Assembly (NCBI GenBank): GCA_016708125.1
Contig: JADJGF010000001.1
Coordinates: forward strand, 1-64,000
From: Ignavibacteriota bacterium
GTDB taxonomy: Bacteria; Bacteroidota; Ignavibacteria; Ignavibacteriales; Melioribacteraceae
Length of the DNA: 64,000 nt
Direction: 5' to 3'
The notes below the pieces were generated by a model. That model was not told where the DNA came from. It did not search any database and saw only the letters and a list, made by a program, of their open reading frames with translations. The position numbers were made by a program, and so were the translations under genes. This document shows positions 36,218-45,073 of the stretch, piece after piece. Numbering within the stretch: position 1 is the first letter of the stretch; each line of letters begins with the position of its first letter.

Positions 36218-36784
36218 CTAAAACAAACCGAAATTTACTCCAGCATTTATTCCGAAATAAGAAGTTTTTATATCGGAATTTTCTAAATTTTTGGTAATAT
36301 AATTGTAGTTAACATTTAAGTCTAAATAGATATTATCATCTATTTCAAACTCGTAGCCAAATCCACTTGAAATATTAAAATTTTCATCTGAAGCAGAGGA
36401 TGAATAAGAACTTTCCATAAATGAATAATTTACTTCATAGCTTAAAAAATGCATTCCAAATGTAGCGAAGAAATAAGGTCCAACTTCATCAGGTATAAAA
36501 TTTACCTTTAAACCAGTATTTAACAAAAATGAGTTAAAACTTATATGATTTTTTTCAGACCAAGTTATGTAACCAGCTTCACTTTGCCAGCCAACATTTT
36601 CACTGAACATCCATATATATTTCGCTTTTATACCATATCCAGTTCCAGCATAATCACTAAAATCACCAGTCGGAATACTCAGGACAGCACTAGCACCTAA
36701 TGCAGATTCATAATTTCCCCATTGTGAAAATAGAGGAGAATTATAAAATAATATTATAGTAAGAAAAAGTAAGATAGATTTCAT
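36218..36784 (-). CDS. Outer-membrane beta-barrel protein (OmpW/OprF-like size)
   Basis: 188 aa, GGAG at a good distance. Signal peptide ending LFSQ; strands ALGASAVLSIPTGDF, YGIKAKYIWMF, VGWQSEAGYITW, PYFFATFGMHFLSYEV, FGYEFEIDDNIYLDLNVNY; terminal FGINAGVNFGLF with C-terminal Phe, the hallmark of barrels recognised by BamA. It shares a cassette with the lipoprotein gene upstream (36815-37231). Confidence 0.7.
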   Translation of the reverse strand: MKSILLFLTIILFYNSPLFSQWGNYESALGASAVLSIPTGDFSDYAGTGYGIKAKYIWMFSENVGWQSEAGYITWSEKNHISFNSFLLNTGLKVNFIPDEVGPYFFATFGMHFLSYEVNYSFMESSYSSSASDENFNISSGFGYEFEIDDNIYLDLNVNYNYITKNLENSDIKTSYFGINAGVNFGLF

Positions 36785-36814
36785 TGTTACTCCATTTTAA
36801 AAAATGTTTTTAAA

Positions 36815-37231
36815 TTATCTTGTAATTCTTCCAACAGAGCCCATTATATCAGTCTTTAATGTCGTTAATAATCGGGTATCATAACCAACATAATCTTTGT
36901 AGAAAGCTTCTGATTTTACATCTACACTTTTGCGATGTTCAGGAAACTTTACTGTAACTCTGACGCGGTAGTAATCAGTATATTTGCCAGTCCAAGTGTA
37001 AATCCAACCAGTTCTAATATATCCATTTTCCTTTTGTGCAATTTCAATATCAAATGTTCTACTTAACAAATCATATATGCTTGTCCAAGCTTTATCGTAA
37101 GAAACATCTTCTCGTAATTCAATTGTAGTCCAACCAGGTTCCATAGTCCTAATAAATGTTTCTGGTGTCCTACAACCACTTAAAATTACAACTGAAATAA
37201 AGAGAATTGAAAAAAAAATAAAAGATTTCAT
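36815..37231 (-). CDS. Lipoprotein of the outer-membrane pair
   Basis: 138 aa. Lipobox VILSGC; AAGGTG ribosome site. The body WTTIELREDVSYDKAWTSIYDLLSRTFDIEIAQKENGYIRTGW is a ferredoxin-like alpha/beta unit similar to small lipoprotein domains of the NMB0138/DUF3313 or BamC kind; assignment tentative. It is first in a two-gene cassette with the barrel protein 30 bp downstream, so the two may act together at the outer membrane. Confidence 0.6.
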   Translation of the reverse strand: MKSFIFFSILFISVVILSGCRTPETFIRTMEPGWTTIELREDVSYDKAWTSIYDLLSRTFDIEIAQKENGYIRTGWIYTWTGKYTDYYRVRVTVKFPEHRKSVDVKSEAFYKDYVGYDTRLLTTLKTDIMGSVGRITR

Positions 37232-37275
37232 TTTTTACACCTTTCGTTTATTGAATATTATTATTTGAATTAACG

Positions 37276-37499
37276 GTATAACGGCGTGGCAAATAACCCG
37301 ACGCCTTAAACAACAATTTTATTAAATAACGAATTTTATAATTACCAAAGCAAAGTTTAATTTTATTTTAGCAAACTTTGCGACTTCATTTTCTAAATTG
37401 CACTTCACTTTTACAAAAAACTAAAATGAACTTTCATACTTTCTGTTTACAAACCAAACCCAAATTAGCGAAGCGGTCGGGTTGATTTGTTTGTTATAT
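37276..37499 (-). repeat. attC45, type A2
   Basis: Core GTATAAC/GTTATAT. Confidence 0.93.
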
Positions 37500-37503
37500 T
37501 GTT

Positions 37504-37923
37504 TTAATATTTTGAATTTTCTGAAAATATTTCCTTTGAGTTAATTTTTTCACCTTTGATGTTATGAAATATTTCACCAGCTTTTAAGGTCATTTCTCTA
37601 TAAGATTCCAAACCATAAATTTCATTATCTATTAAAACCTTAAAATATTTTATTGCTCTTTCAACAATTATGGAAGAAACATAAATCAAAAGATATTTTT
37701 GATTTTTATTTGTGTTCCACTTTTTCTTTTTACTTCTTTCTGATGGTGTAGATAATATAAATTCTTTAACTTCTTCACAGTTGTATTCATACCATTTATC
37801 TAATTCAGTTTTGTCTAATGAAAAGATATGTTCTTGAGCTTCAATTTTTTCGTTTTTATTTAGAATTTTATGAAGTTCATTGTATTGCGATTTACAATTT
37901 CCATGATAAAGGCGAATATCCAT
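37504..37923 (-). CDS. Soluble helical protein, unrecognised
   Basis: 139 aa from the ATG at 37923 (MDIRLYHGNCKSQYNEL). Charged and helical, with YLLIYVSSIIVERAIKYFKVLI as its most hydrophobic stretch. No motif recognised. The longer frame to 38028 is read through attC46 and is not coding. Confidence 0.5.
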   Translation of the reverse strand: MDIRLYHGNCKSQYNELHKILNKNEKIEAQEHIFSLDKTELDKWYEYNCEEVKEFILSTPSERSKKKKWNTNKNQKYLLIYVSSIIVERAIKYFKVLIDNEIYGLESYREMTLKAGEIFHNIKGEKINSKEIFSENSKY

Positions 37924-37949
37924 TTCAATTTTATACCTTATTATAAACA

Positions 37950-38174
37950 ATATAACGGCGTGGCAAATAACCCGTCCGCCTAAAACAACAATTTTACTAA
38001 ATAACAAATGTTTAATTTTAAAGAGCAAAGTTTAACTTTTCTTTAGCAAACTTTGCGACTTAATTTTTTGAATTGTACTTCACTTTTACAAAAAACTTAA
38101 ACTTACTTTCCATAATTTGATTTACAAATTCAGCCCAAACAAGCGAAGCGGTCGGGTTGATTTGCTTGTTATAC
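37950..38174 (-). repeat. attC46, type A2
   Basis: Core ATATAAC/GTTATAC. Confidence 0.93.
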
Positions 38175-38519
38175 ACTTTTATACAAATTTTTTGTTTTAA
38201 CTTTTTTGAGAAATTTAATTTAACAGATTTTTCTTAAATCATTTTGAAAACATTTATTTATCGAAATATTTAAACAGCTCTAAATATTAAATACATTTTT
38301 TGAATAGAAAAACTTGAACAACAATTTATAATTTTAGAAAAACTAAAACTTTAAAAAATGTTAAACAAAAATATTTAAAAGAACAAAAACTAATTTTTAA
38401 AAATATTTTACGAATTTAATTTTTGCGATAAACTAAAAATTTGATTTTACAAAAGTTAGAAAACTTAAAACTTTACAAAACTTTAAAGACAAATTTAATA
38501 GATTTTAAACCGTGTATAA
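38169..38519 (-). mobile_element. Gene-less cassette body, family NC, copy 11
   Basis: Diverged copy (ACAACAATTTATAATTTTAG). No gene visible. Confidence 0.85.
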
Positions 38520-38738
38520 CGGCGGCGCAAATAACCCGTCCGCCCAAAACTACAATTTTACTAAATAACGATTGGTAAAATTACCAAAGCAGTTTTTAAT
38601 TTTCACTCACAAAAACTGCGACTCACTTTTCTGAATTGTACTTCACTTTAACAAAAAACTTAAACTTACTTTCCAGCTTTCTATTTACAAACCAAACCAG
38701 AATTGAGCGAAGCGGTCGGGTTGATTTGTTTGTTATGT
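38514..38738 (-). repeat. attC47, type A1
   Basis: Core GTATAAC/GTTATGT. Confidence 0.93.
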
Positions 38739-38744
38739 GTTTAT

Positions 38745-39473
38745 TTATTTATTTATTAAATGTTCTTTTAATTTTTCTTCATAATCATCAAGCTTATATA
38801 AGTATGGATATAATAACTTTGCCCTTTTATCAGACCATACTCTTTTAAATGCGCGTGTATTTAATAAAACTGTATCAATATTACTTGTTGCATATACTTT
38901 AATTTCTAAGTCTGATTCAAATAAATAAACATATTGAATCCTTAAAATTTCAGTAATAGTGATTAATAAATCATTAATCTCTTCATTGCTTAATGGGAAC
39001 TTAATGTAAAGATCATTGGGATCATTAAAATATTTTGCATCTGAATGAGCAAGAGCTTTGTCACGTCTTCCCTTAATACGCTCAATAATATCTTTTTTTG
39101 AATTGATTATTTCTGATTGTTCAGTAACAATTTTTTGATATTCTTCACTTTTTATAATTTCTCGTTTGTTAGTGTCCGAATTATAAATTGTTGGTTCAAT
39201 AACCTTTGAATTTTCTTTAGCTTTAGATAACCAATCTAATAAGCATTTATTTTCTCTATCGTCCAATAGCATACATAATTCTATTAGTATTGTTCTATTA
39301 AAACTAAAAGAAACAAGCTTAAAGAAATATGCTCCAGTTTCCAATGCTATCATTCGGTTTGGTGTTTCCCACTCTTTCAATAACTCTAATTGGTAATTCA
39401 ATCCTTTGATGAATAATAAACGATGAATAAGTTTTTTTAAATATTCTCTTAATTCAACTTTTGGATTTAGCAT
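38745..39473 (-). CDS. AbiU2/HEPN-like protein
   Basis: 242 aa from the ATG at 39473 (MLNPKVELREYL, AAGG upstream); a GTG start at 39497 would lie inside the core site and is less likely. All helical. Residues about 129-157 read IINSKKDIIERIKGRRDKALAHSDAKYF: R-D-K-A-L-A-H-S-D is the RxxxxxH signature of AbiU2-type HEPN proteins, which act in abortive infection. Early helix FNRTILIELCMLLDDRENKCL also fits that family. Target unknown. Confidence 0.62.
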   Translation of the reverse strand: MLNPKVELREYLKKLIHRLLFIKGLNYQLELLKEWETPNRMIALETGAYFFKLVSFSFNRTILIELCMLLDDRENKCLLDWLSKAKENSKVIEPTIYNSDTNKREIIKSEEYQKIVTEQSEIINSKKDIIERIKGRRDKALAHSDAKYFNDPNDLYIKFPLSNEEINDLLITITEILRIQYVYLFESDLEIKVYATSNIDTVLLNTRAFKRVWSDKRAKLLYPYLYKLDDYEEKLKEHLINK

Positions 39474-39495
39474 ATTAAAATACCTTTTATCAAAC

Positions 39496-39721
39496 ACATA
39501 ACGGCATTGCGCCTAACCCGCCGCCCATAACAGGGAAGCCAAGCTAAAACACAAATGATAAATATTTAACAAACTGTACTTAACTTGCATCAGCAAGTGC
39601 AGTTTGTAAGTTAATTAATTAGAACGAACACTTTGAACAACAAACTATAACTAAAACACAATTTCAAAAATCACAAAATCGCCAAACTAAAACGGCGGTC
39701 GGGTTGAGGCGCTGGTTATAT
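39496..39721 (-). repeat. attC48, type B
   Basis: Core ACATAAC/GTTATAT; inner hairpin AAACTGTACTTA/AGTGCAGTTT with one mismatch. Confidence 0.92.
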
Positions 39722-39726
39722 AACCT

Positions 39727-40380
39727 TTAAAGATTATAGCAAATACCTATTGAAAAATTACTTTGTAAAAAATTAAAATTATAATCGTTCAATTTTCTTT
39801 CACCGCCAATTTTCCATACCGAATACAAATATCGTAATCTAAGATTACTAAGGATTGAAATTCTTCCGTCATCAGCAAATGGTAATCTAAATTGGACTAA
39901 ACCATTTGCTCCTAAAGCAAATAAATTTATTTTATCTTCTAAAGGTTCACGATTAAATGGTTGATTTGTTGTAATAGTGTGATTGATTCCTTCAAATGAT
40001 AAACCTAATCCTACATCAAAATGTTCTAATAAATTTTTTGAAATAGTTATGTCGAAGGGAAATGAATATTGCGTTAAATCGAAATCATATTTTAGTGCAT
40101 CGAATTGAGTAAAATAGGTAACAGTTGATACATCGCTTGCCTTCGAAAAATAATAACCAGTTTCTAAAATCAGCTTATATTCAGTATTAAGATTATGAAT
40201 TACTCCAATATTCGTTCCAAAACCATAGTTTAAATTTTTGTCTTGAGTAATTGGTAGTGAATTGTCATAGTGGTAAACAAAATTACCAACTGTTCCGTTT
40301 ACATAAATTGAATTTTGTGCGTAGCTGATATTGCAAAGTGTAATTAGAAATATTGAAAAAACTAAAAATTTATTTCTCAT
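39727..40380 (-). CDS. Outer-membrane beta-barrel protein
   Basis: 217 aa. Signal peptide to SYAQ, then strands such as YKLILETGYYFS, YDFDLTQYSFPFDITI, FDVGLGLSFEGI, GANGLVQFRLPF, RISILSNLRLRYLYS and the ending NFSIGICYNL. Its start overlaps the stop of the upstream lipoprotein gene (ATGA), so the two are translationally coupled in one cassette. Confidence 0.65.
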   Translation of the reverse strand: MRNKFLVFSIFLITLCNISYAQNSIYVNGTVGNFVYHYDNSLPITQDKNLNYGFGTNIGVIHNLNTEYKLILETGYYFSKASDVSTVTYFTQFDALKYDFDLTQYSFPFDITISKNLLEHFDVGLGLSFEGINHTITTNQPFNREPLEDKINLFALGANGLVQFRLPFADDGRISILSNLRLRYLYSVWKIGGERKLNDYNFNFLQSNFSIGICYNL

Positions 40381-40706
40381 CTGTATACCACGATGTAAGT
40401 AGAACGTTTTACAAATTTCTGATTAATATAAAGCTCGATATAATAGGTACCTTCAACTATTTTATTTTTGTTTTGGTCCTCAAAATTCCAATGAACCTCA
40501 TAAATCCCAGTGTTATTGTAGAAGGAGTCAACTAATGTTACAATGAAAGTATTGTAAGAATTAATTACGTTAACCTTAACATTTGATGGTTCGCTTACAT
40601 TAAACCGATAAGTCGATGAAGTACTCAGTACTAAATTTGGGTCAGTAACTTCACAAGCGACAAGTGAAATTAGTAGACTGATTGCAATTAAATGCTTTGT
40701 TATCAT
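40377..40706 (-). CDS. Short lipoprotein with FlgD/T9SS-like Ig fold
   Basis: 109 aa. Lipobox ISLVAC. STYRFNVSEPSNVKVNVINSYNTFI...NNTGIYEVHWNFEDQNKNKIVEGTYYIEL shows the strand and loop order of FlgD-type Ig domains (v.v.iyn..G..v......G.h.v.Wdg.d..G..v..GiY....). It pairs with the barrel protein downstream. Confidence 0.65.
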   Translation of the reverse strand: MITKHLIAISLLISLVACEVTDPNLVLSTSSTYRFNVSEPSNVKVNVINSYNTFIVTLVDSFYNNTGIYEVHWNFEDQNKNKIVEGTYYIELYINQKFVKRSTYIVVYR

Positions 40707-40721
40707 TCATTTCCTCAGGTT

Positions 40722-40943
40722 ATATAACGGCGTGGCAAATAACCCGTCCGCCAAAAACTACAATTTTATTAAATAACGAATGGTTTATTTTAAAAGCAGT
40801 TTTTAATTTTGTTCTACAAAAAACTGCGACTCACTTTACTTAATTCCACTACACTTTTATAAAAAACTAAATTAAACTTTCAGACTTTAATTTTGCACAA
40901 ACCCCAAACGAGCGAAGCGGTCGGGTTGATTTGTTGGTTAGCT
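40722..40943 (-). repeat. attC49, type A1
   Basis: Core ATATAAC/GTTAGCT. Confidence 0.93.
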
Positions 40944-40957
40944 GTATATTTAAAATA

Positions 40958-41462
40958 TTATTTATAAAACTCTTTAAAGAAAGTTTTTTCCATGAAATCT
41001 ACAAATTCTGGAAATGTAAGATAATCTTCGCGTATGCCCCATTTATCCCAAAATTCCCATAAACCCTTATTATCTGTAGTTACTTCACTAAGTTCTATAC
41101 CTCCAACTTCATTTTGAATATTTTCTTCCAATTTAAAACTTCTGAAATATGTACCAATTATTATAGCTGAAAATGCCCTTCTTTTTAGAAAATCTATTAA
41201 TGTATTCTTTTCTGAGAATTGTTTTTTAATATATGAAAAGTTTCTGGTTCAATCCATAATTCACTCATTTCAGGATGTTGCAACATATACTCATCAATTT
41301 TTAACCAAATCATTGCGAAGTCATTTTTTGTTTTAATATTTCTTTCTTCTCTCATTAGCGTTATTTGTTTATTTACTTGTTTGATGCTTTTGTTAAAAAA
41401 TAAACAGTAATCACTATTAATACTAAATTTAAAGAAGTCATTATTATACTTATTAAGTCCAT
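40958..41462 (-). pseudogene. Membrane-anchored protein gene with two frameshifts
   Basis: The interval looks empty at first but reads as one broken gene. From the ATG at 41462 it begins MDLISIIMTSLNLVLIVITVYF (TM helix). After a T-run at about 41393-41400 it continues NKSIKQVNKQITLMREERN...MIWLKIDEYMLQHPEMSELW. After an A-run near 41220-41226 it continues NTLIDFLKRRAFSAIIIGTYFR...GLWEFWDKWGIREDYL and stops at 40958. The three parts join to roughly 160 residues. Both lesions are in homopolymers, so a sequencing error is possible. The family is that of TM proteins with a cytosolic helical domain; no function known. Confidence 0.65.
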
Positions 41463-41514
41463 ACTAACACCTTATATTATATTATTTTATATATTTATTT
41501 ATAATGTTGTATAC

Positions 41515-41738
41515 AGCTAACGGCGTGGCAAATAACCCGTCCGCCCATAATTGCAATTTTATTTATTAACGAATGATTTATTTTAAAGAGCAGTTTTTAT
41601 TTTTCTTTTACAAAAACTGCGACTTACTTTTCTGAATTGTACTACACTTTTGCAAAAACCTTAAACTTACTTTTCAACTTTCTGTTTACAAACCAAACCC
41701 AAATTAGCGAAGCGGTCGGGTTGATTTGTTTGTTATAC
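41515..41738 (-). repeat. attC50, type A1
   Basis: Core AGCTAAC/GTTATAC; copy of attC15. Confidence 0.93.
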
Positions 41739-41800
41739 CGTTTTTATTAGAATTGTTTAATCATTATAAATTTTTCATTAACAAAGTTACTAAAAGTAGT

Positions 41801-42022
41801 CTATCTCAAAGTATGTCCACAAAGCGGACAATGTAAATGTCTACTTGCACAAGAATGACAGATATAGTGGCCTTTGGAACAAGACTTACCGCCAGATGTA
41901 TCTTTATCCTGACCACAATTGTCACAGACACGATGACCCATTTCTACCATAATATTGTTGTTATGAATTTGTAAAGATTCCATTTCAAAAGCTATAAATT
42001 CATGAGTATCAATCTTTTTCAT
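41801..42022 (-). CDS. Small RING-like zinc-finger protein (copy 2)
   Basis: 73 aa, apparently the same protein as 13317-13538. The upstream ribosome site is AGGAG here and GGGAG in copy 1, owing to one missing C on the plus strand just before the start. The frame upstream of the ATG is open by chance and not coding. Confidence 0.65.
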   Translation of the reverse strand: MKKIDTHEFIAFEMESLQIHNNNIMVEMGHRVCDNCGQDKDTSGGKSCSKGHYICHSCASRHLHCPLCGHTLR

Positions 42023-42210
42023 AGCACTCCTTGATTTAATAAATAATTTATAAATTATAGTTATAATTACCTTATTTTTTTTAGCAAAATTAGCATCATT
42101 AAATAACCAATATTTGATGTAAATAAAATTAAAATAAAGAAGATTCTTTATTTTCACATTATATTCTTTTAAATAGAACATACTGAAATCAAATTGACTA
42201 TTTACATCAA

Positions 42211-42639
42211 TTACAAATTCAATCCCTTTCGCGGGTCATTTTCCACACGATACCGACTAACAGCGAGATTTACAGCCTCAGATACACTTATAGCAATTTC
42301 TTTTGGGAACATTCGTTTATTGTCAGTACCTTCATCAATGGTTGATCCAGATTTTAGAAAAATAAATACCCAGTATTTATTTTTCACAAAGAATACGAGA
42401 ATTGGATTACTTAATAACAATAAACCAAGAATACTCCATAAACTAAATGTTGTCACTAACCAGAGGCCAATCACACCAAAAACAACAGCAAGAAAATATT
42501 CTTTTGCACCATCAGAATTAGACCAAGAGGCATGTTTAATAGATTCGATATTAGTCACTTCCTCACCATATATTAATCTTTTGTTAGTAACGGTTACCTT
42601 ATGGGTATCACTATTGAATAATACTTCTTCGTTTGACAT
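42211..42639 (-). CDS. Two-TM protein resembling DUF6232 (copy 2)
   Basis: 142 aa, apparently identical to 13728-14156. The right-hand neighbour attC differs (attC51 here, attC16 there), which marks the edge of the duplicated cassette. Confidence 0.55.
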   Translation of the reverse strand: MSNEEVLFNSDTHKVTVTNKRLIYGEEVTNIESIKHASWSNSDGAKEYFLAVVFGVIGLWLVTTFSLWSILGLLLLSNPILVFFVKNKYWVFIFLKSGSTIDEGTDNKRMFPKEIAISVSEAVNLAVSRYRVENDPRKGLNL

Positions 42640-42662
42640 ATCTACTCCTTTTTTTGTTTACG

Positions 42663-42886
42663 GTATAACGGCGGCGCAAATAACCCGTCCGCCAAAAACA
42701 TTTAATTTTATTAATAACGAATTTAGAATTTTACAAAACAATGTTTAACTTTTTTCACAAACATTGTTTTGAAAACTTTATGAATTGTACTTCACTTTAG
42801 CATAAAGCTAAAATTGACTTTCAAAATTTCTATTTACAAACCAAACCCAAACGAGCGAAGCGGTCGGGTTGATTTGCGTGTTATAC
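42663..42886 (-). repeat. attC51, type A3
   Basis: Core GTATAAC/GTTATAC; copy of attC7 and attC42. Confidence 0.92.
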
Positions 42887-43234
42887 ACTTTTATACAAAT
42901 TTTTTGTTTTAACTTTTTTTAGAATATTTATTTAACAGATTTTTCTTAAATCATTTTGAAAACATTTATTTATTGAAATATTTTAACAGTTCTAAATTTT
43001 AAATACATTTTTTGAATTGAAATACATGAACAGTAATTTTAAGTTTTAGAAAAATGTAAAACTTAGAAAAATGTTTAACAAAAATATTTAAAAGAACGAA
43101 AACCTAAATTTTGGAAGAAATAACTTTTTAAATACTTTACAACAAAATTAAAATTTGATTTTACAAAAGTTTGAAAACATAAATTTTTACAAAACCCAAA
43201 AGACAATTTTAAACTGATTTTAAGCCGTGTATAA
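42881..43234 (-). mobile_element. Gene-less cassette body, family NC, copy 12
   Basis: Third member of the copy 2/10 subgroup, attached to the same attC variant. Confidence 0.85.
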
Positions 43235-43454
43235 CGGCGTTGCAAATAACTTGTCCGCCCTTAATTATAATTTTACAAAATAACGAGTGGCAAAATTACG
43301 GGAGCAATGTTTAATTTTCCTTGCAAACATTGCGACTTAACTTTTCTTTAATTACACTTCACTTTAACAAAAAACTTAAATTGGATTACTAAATTCTCTA
43401 TTTACAAATTTCCACCGAACCGGAACGGCGGTCAAGTTGATTTGCTGGTTAGGC
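43229..43454 (-). repeat. attC52, type A3 variant
   Basis: Core GTATAAC/GTTAGGC; arms AACTTGTCCGCCC and GGCGGTCAAGTT. Confidence 0.9.
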
Positions 43455-43532
43455 AGCATTTTACTTTATTTGAGTTATTATTCATTATCTTAAATCTATT
43501 TGTAAATAGTAATTATGGATATTAATTACTAA

Positions 43533-43898
43533 CTAAAATTCAAACTCTTCAACTTTTTCCCCATTAATAAAGATACTAATTCGATAATCTGTCTCTGTGC
43601 TTGTTGCATTATTGCCCGTATAAACTTCATAACTTTTTTTATATCCACTCATAACTATTTTTCTTTCTTGAAATACAGCACTTTTCTCAAAACTTTTACT
43701 GAATAATCCAAAAGACTCCTCTACTACTTCAATATCATTTATCTTACAGATAAAAGAATTTGTAATAGGCATTTTTACAACAGAAATTTTCCAAGGAGAT
43801 GCTTCTTCAGTTGGTTTATAAAAAGCAAGTTGCGAAGAAGAACATGAAACTATAAAAAATACGACTAAAGCTATAATCAATAGAAAATAATTTTTCAT
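43533..43898 (-). CDS. Short lipoprotein, unrecognised
   Basis: 121 aa from the ATG at 43898. Lipobox FIVSCSSS; body with FICKINDIEVVEESF and RISIFINGEKVEEFEF, beta-type. The 78 bp between attC52 and the stop hold no further gene. Function unknown. Confidence 0.55.
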   Translation of the reverse strand: MKNYFLLIIALVVFFIVSCSSSQLAFYKPTEEASPWKISVVKMPITNSFICKINDIEVVEESFGLFSKSFEKSAVFQERKIVMSGYKKSYEVYTGNNATSTETDYRISIFINGEKVEEFEF

Positions 43899-43943
43899 AC
43901 ATTTGCCTAATAAAAATGATATACATAATAAATATATTTTGAT

Positions 43944-44168
43944 GCCTAACGACGTTGCGCCTAACCCGCCGCCCAGAACAAGGAAGCCAAGCAAAACACA
44001 ACTGATAAATATTTAGCCGAAGGTGCGTAACTTGTTTTCATACGCACCGAAGGCAAGTTAATTAATTAAGTAAGAACACTTAGAGCAAAATGCCGAACAA
44101 AAACAAAACGCCAAAAATTATAAATCCGCCAAACTAAAATGGCGGTCGGGTTGAGGCGCTGGTTAGGC
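43944..44168 (-). repeat. attC53, type B
   Basis: Core GCCTAAC/GTTAGGC; inner hairpin GGTGCGTA/TACGCACC, a third stem sequence at this position among type B sites. Confidence 0.92.
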
Positions 44169-44169
44169 A

Positions 44170-44787
44170 TTAATTATTTAAACTTTTATTCTGCAAATCA
44201 TATATAAAATAATGTGTTGTATCAATTCCGTTACCCGTAGTAAAAACAAGCTTATGTCTTATTAAACCAATATTGACTGCGAAATACATAAAAGGGAAAT
44301 ATGGATTTAAGTTCTGATTTATATATCCATAACAAATATAATTTTGATTGCCGATTATTAGGTTTTGCTTCTTAACTGTAATATTCAGAATACTATCGGT
44401 ATTCGGAATTTGATATTGATAAGTCTCGTTGTCTTCAGCAGGGTATTTATAAAAGAAAGGAGAAACAAAGCCATTAGTGGAATCGTAAATGGATAAGAAT
44501 AAACCATTAGATTCATTTTGGGCAACAAAATAATTATCAGCAAATCCAGTTGAAGTAATTAAAAAATATTCTTTACCTTCAATTGAAATCTTTTCAATAA
44601 TTTTCCAAATGACTTGCCCAGTAGAATCAGATATTTGGTTATAAAGTTTGTAATTCCAAGTATTCCCAACCGCAAGCGGAAGTAAAGAGTTGGTCTTATC
44701 TTCAATTGGTTCAGTACTTTTATCTTCACAGCCAATAAAGAAAGAAATAGAAACAAAAACTGCGAACAAAACAGATGTTCTAAACAT
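44170..44787 (-). CDS. Lipoprotein with PLxVGNxWxY domain
   Basis: 205 aa from the ATG at 44787 with GAGGTG ahead. Lipobox FFIGC, then EDKSTEPIEDKTNSLLPLAVGNTWNYKLYNQ and a beta-rich body, with FAVNIGLIRHKL near the end taking the place of the usual YsP..G. Same domain family as 34189-34872. Function unknown. Confidence 0.62.
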   Translation of the reverse strand: MFRTSVLFAVFVSISFFIGCEDKSTEPIEDKTNSLLPLAVGNTWNYKLYNQISDSTGQVIWKIIEKISIEGKEYFLITSTGFADNYFVAQNESNGLFLSIYDSTNGFVSPFFYKYPAEDNETYQYQIPNTDSILNITVKKQNLIIGNQNYICYGYINQNLNPYFPFMYFAVNIGLIRHKLVFTTGNGIDTTHYFIYDLQNKSLNN

Positions 44788-44878
44788 ATTACACCTCATT
44801 AGTAATTGTTAATAAATTATTTACTTCGCAATCACGAAGAAGTAACAATTCTACTAAACAACCTCCAAATCTATTTAT

Positions 44879-45066
44879 GCCTAACGGCGTGGTTGCTAAG
44901 GCGCAGCCCATAACAACACAGCCATATTTATTAAATAACTTTTATTTACTTCAAAATTTACTTTTATTAACAAAGTCGAAAAGCAAAGCCAAAACGGTAA
45001 TACATACACTATTATTATACAAATGCCGAAAGCGAAAACGCTGTCGCCTTGAGCAACATGTTAGGC
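44879..45066 (-). repeat. attC54, type F singleton (188 bp)
   Basis: Core GCCTAAC/GTTAGGC. Arms GTGGTTGCTAAGGCGCAGCC and AACGCTGTCGCCTTGAGCAAC. The shortest attC of the array; its arms recall other sedentary integron sites. Confidence 0.85.
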
Positions 45067-45073
45067 ATAATAA

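Noticed and set aside
6088..43234. NC elements as IS or MITE copies
   Set aside because: Their end arms GTTATACAC/GTGTATAAC are the integron core arms and every copy is bounded by attC sites in the same orientation, so they are cassettes; no target-site duplications are visible.
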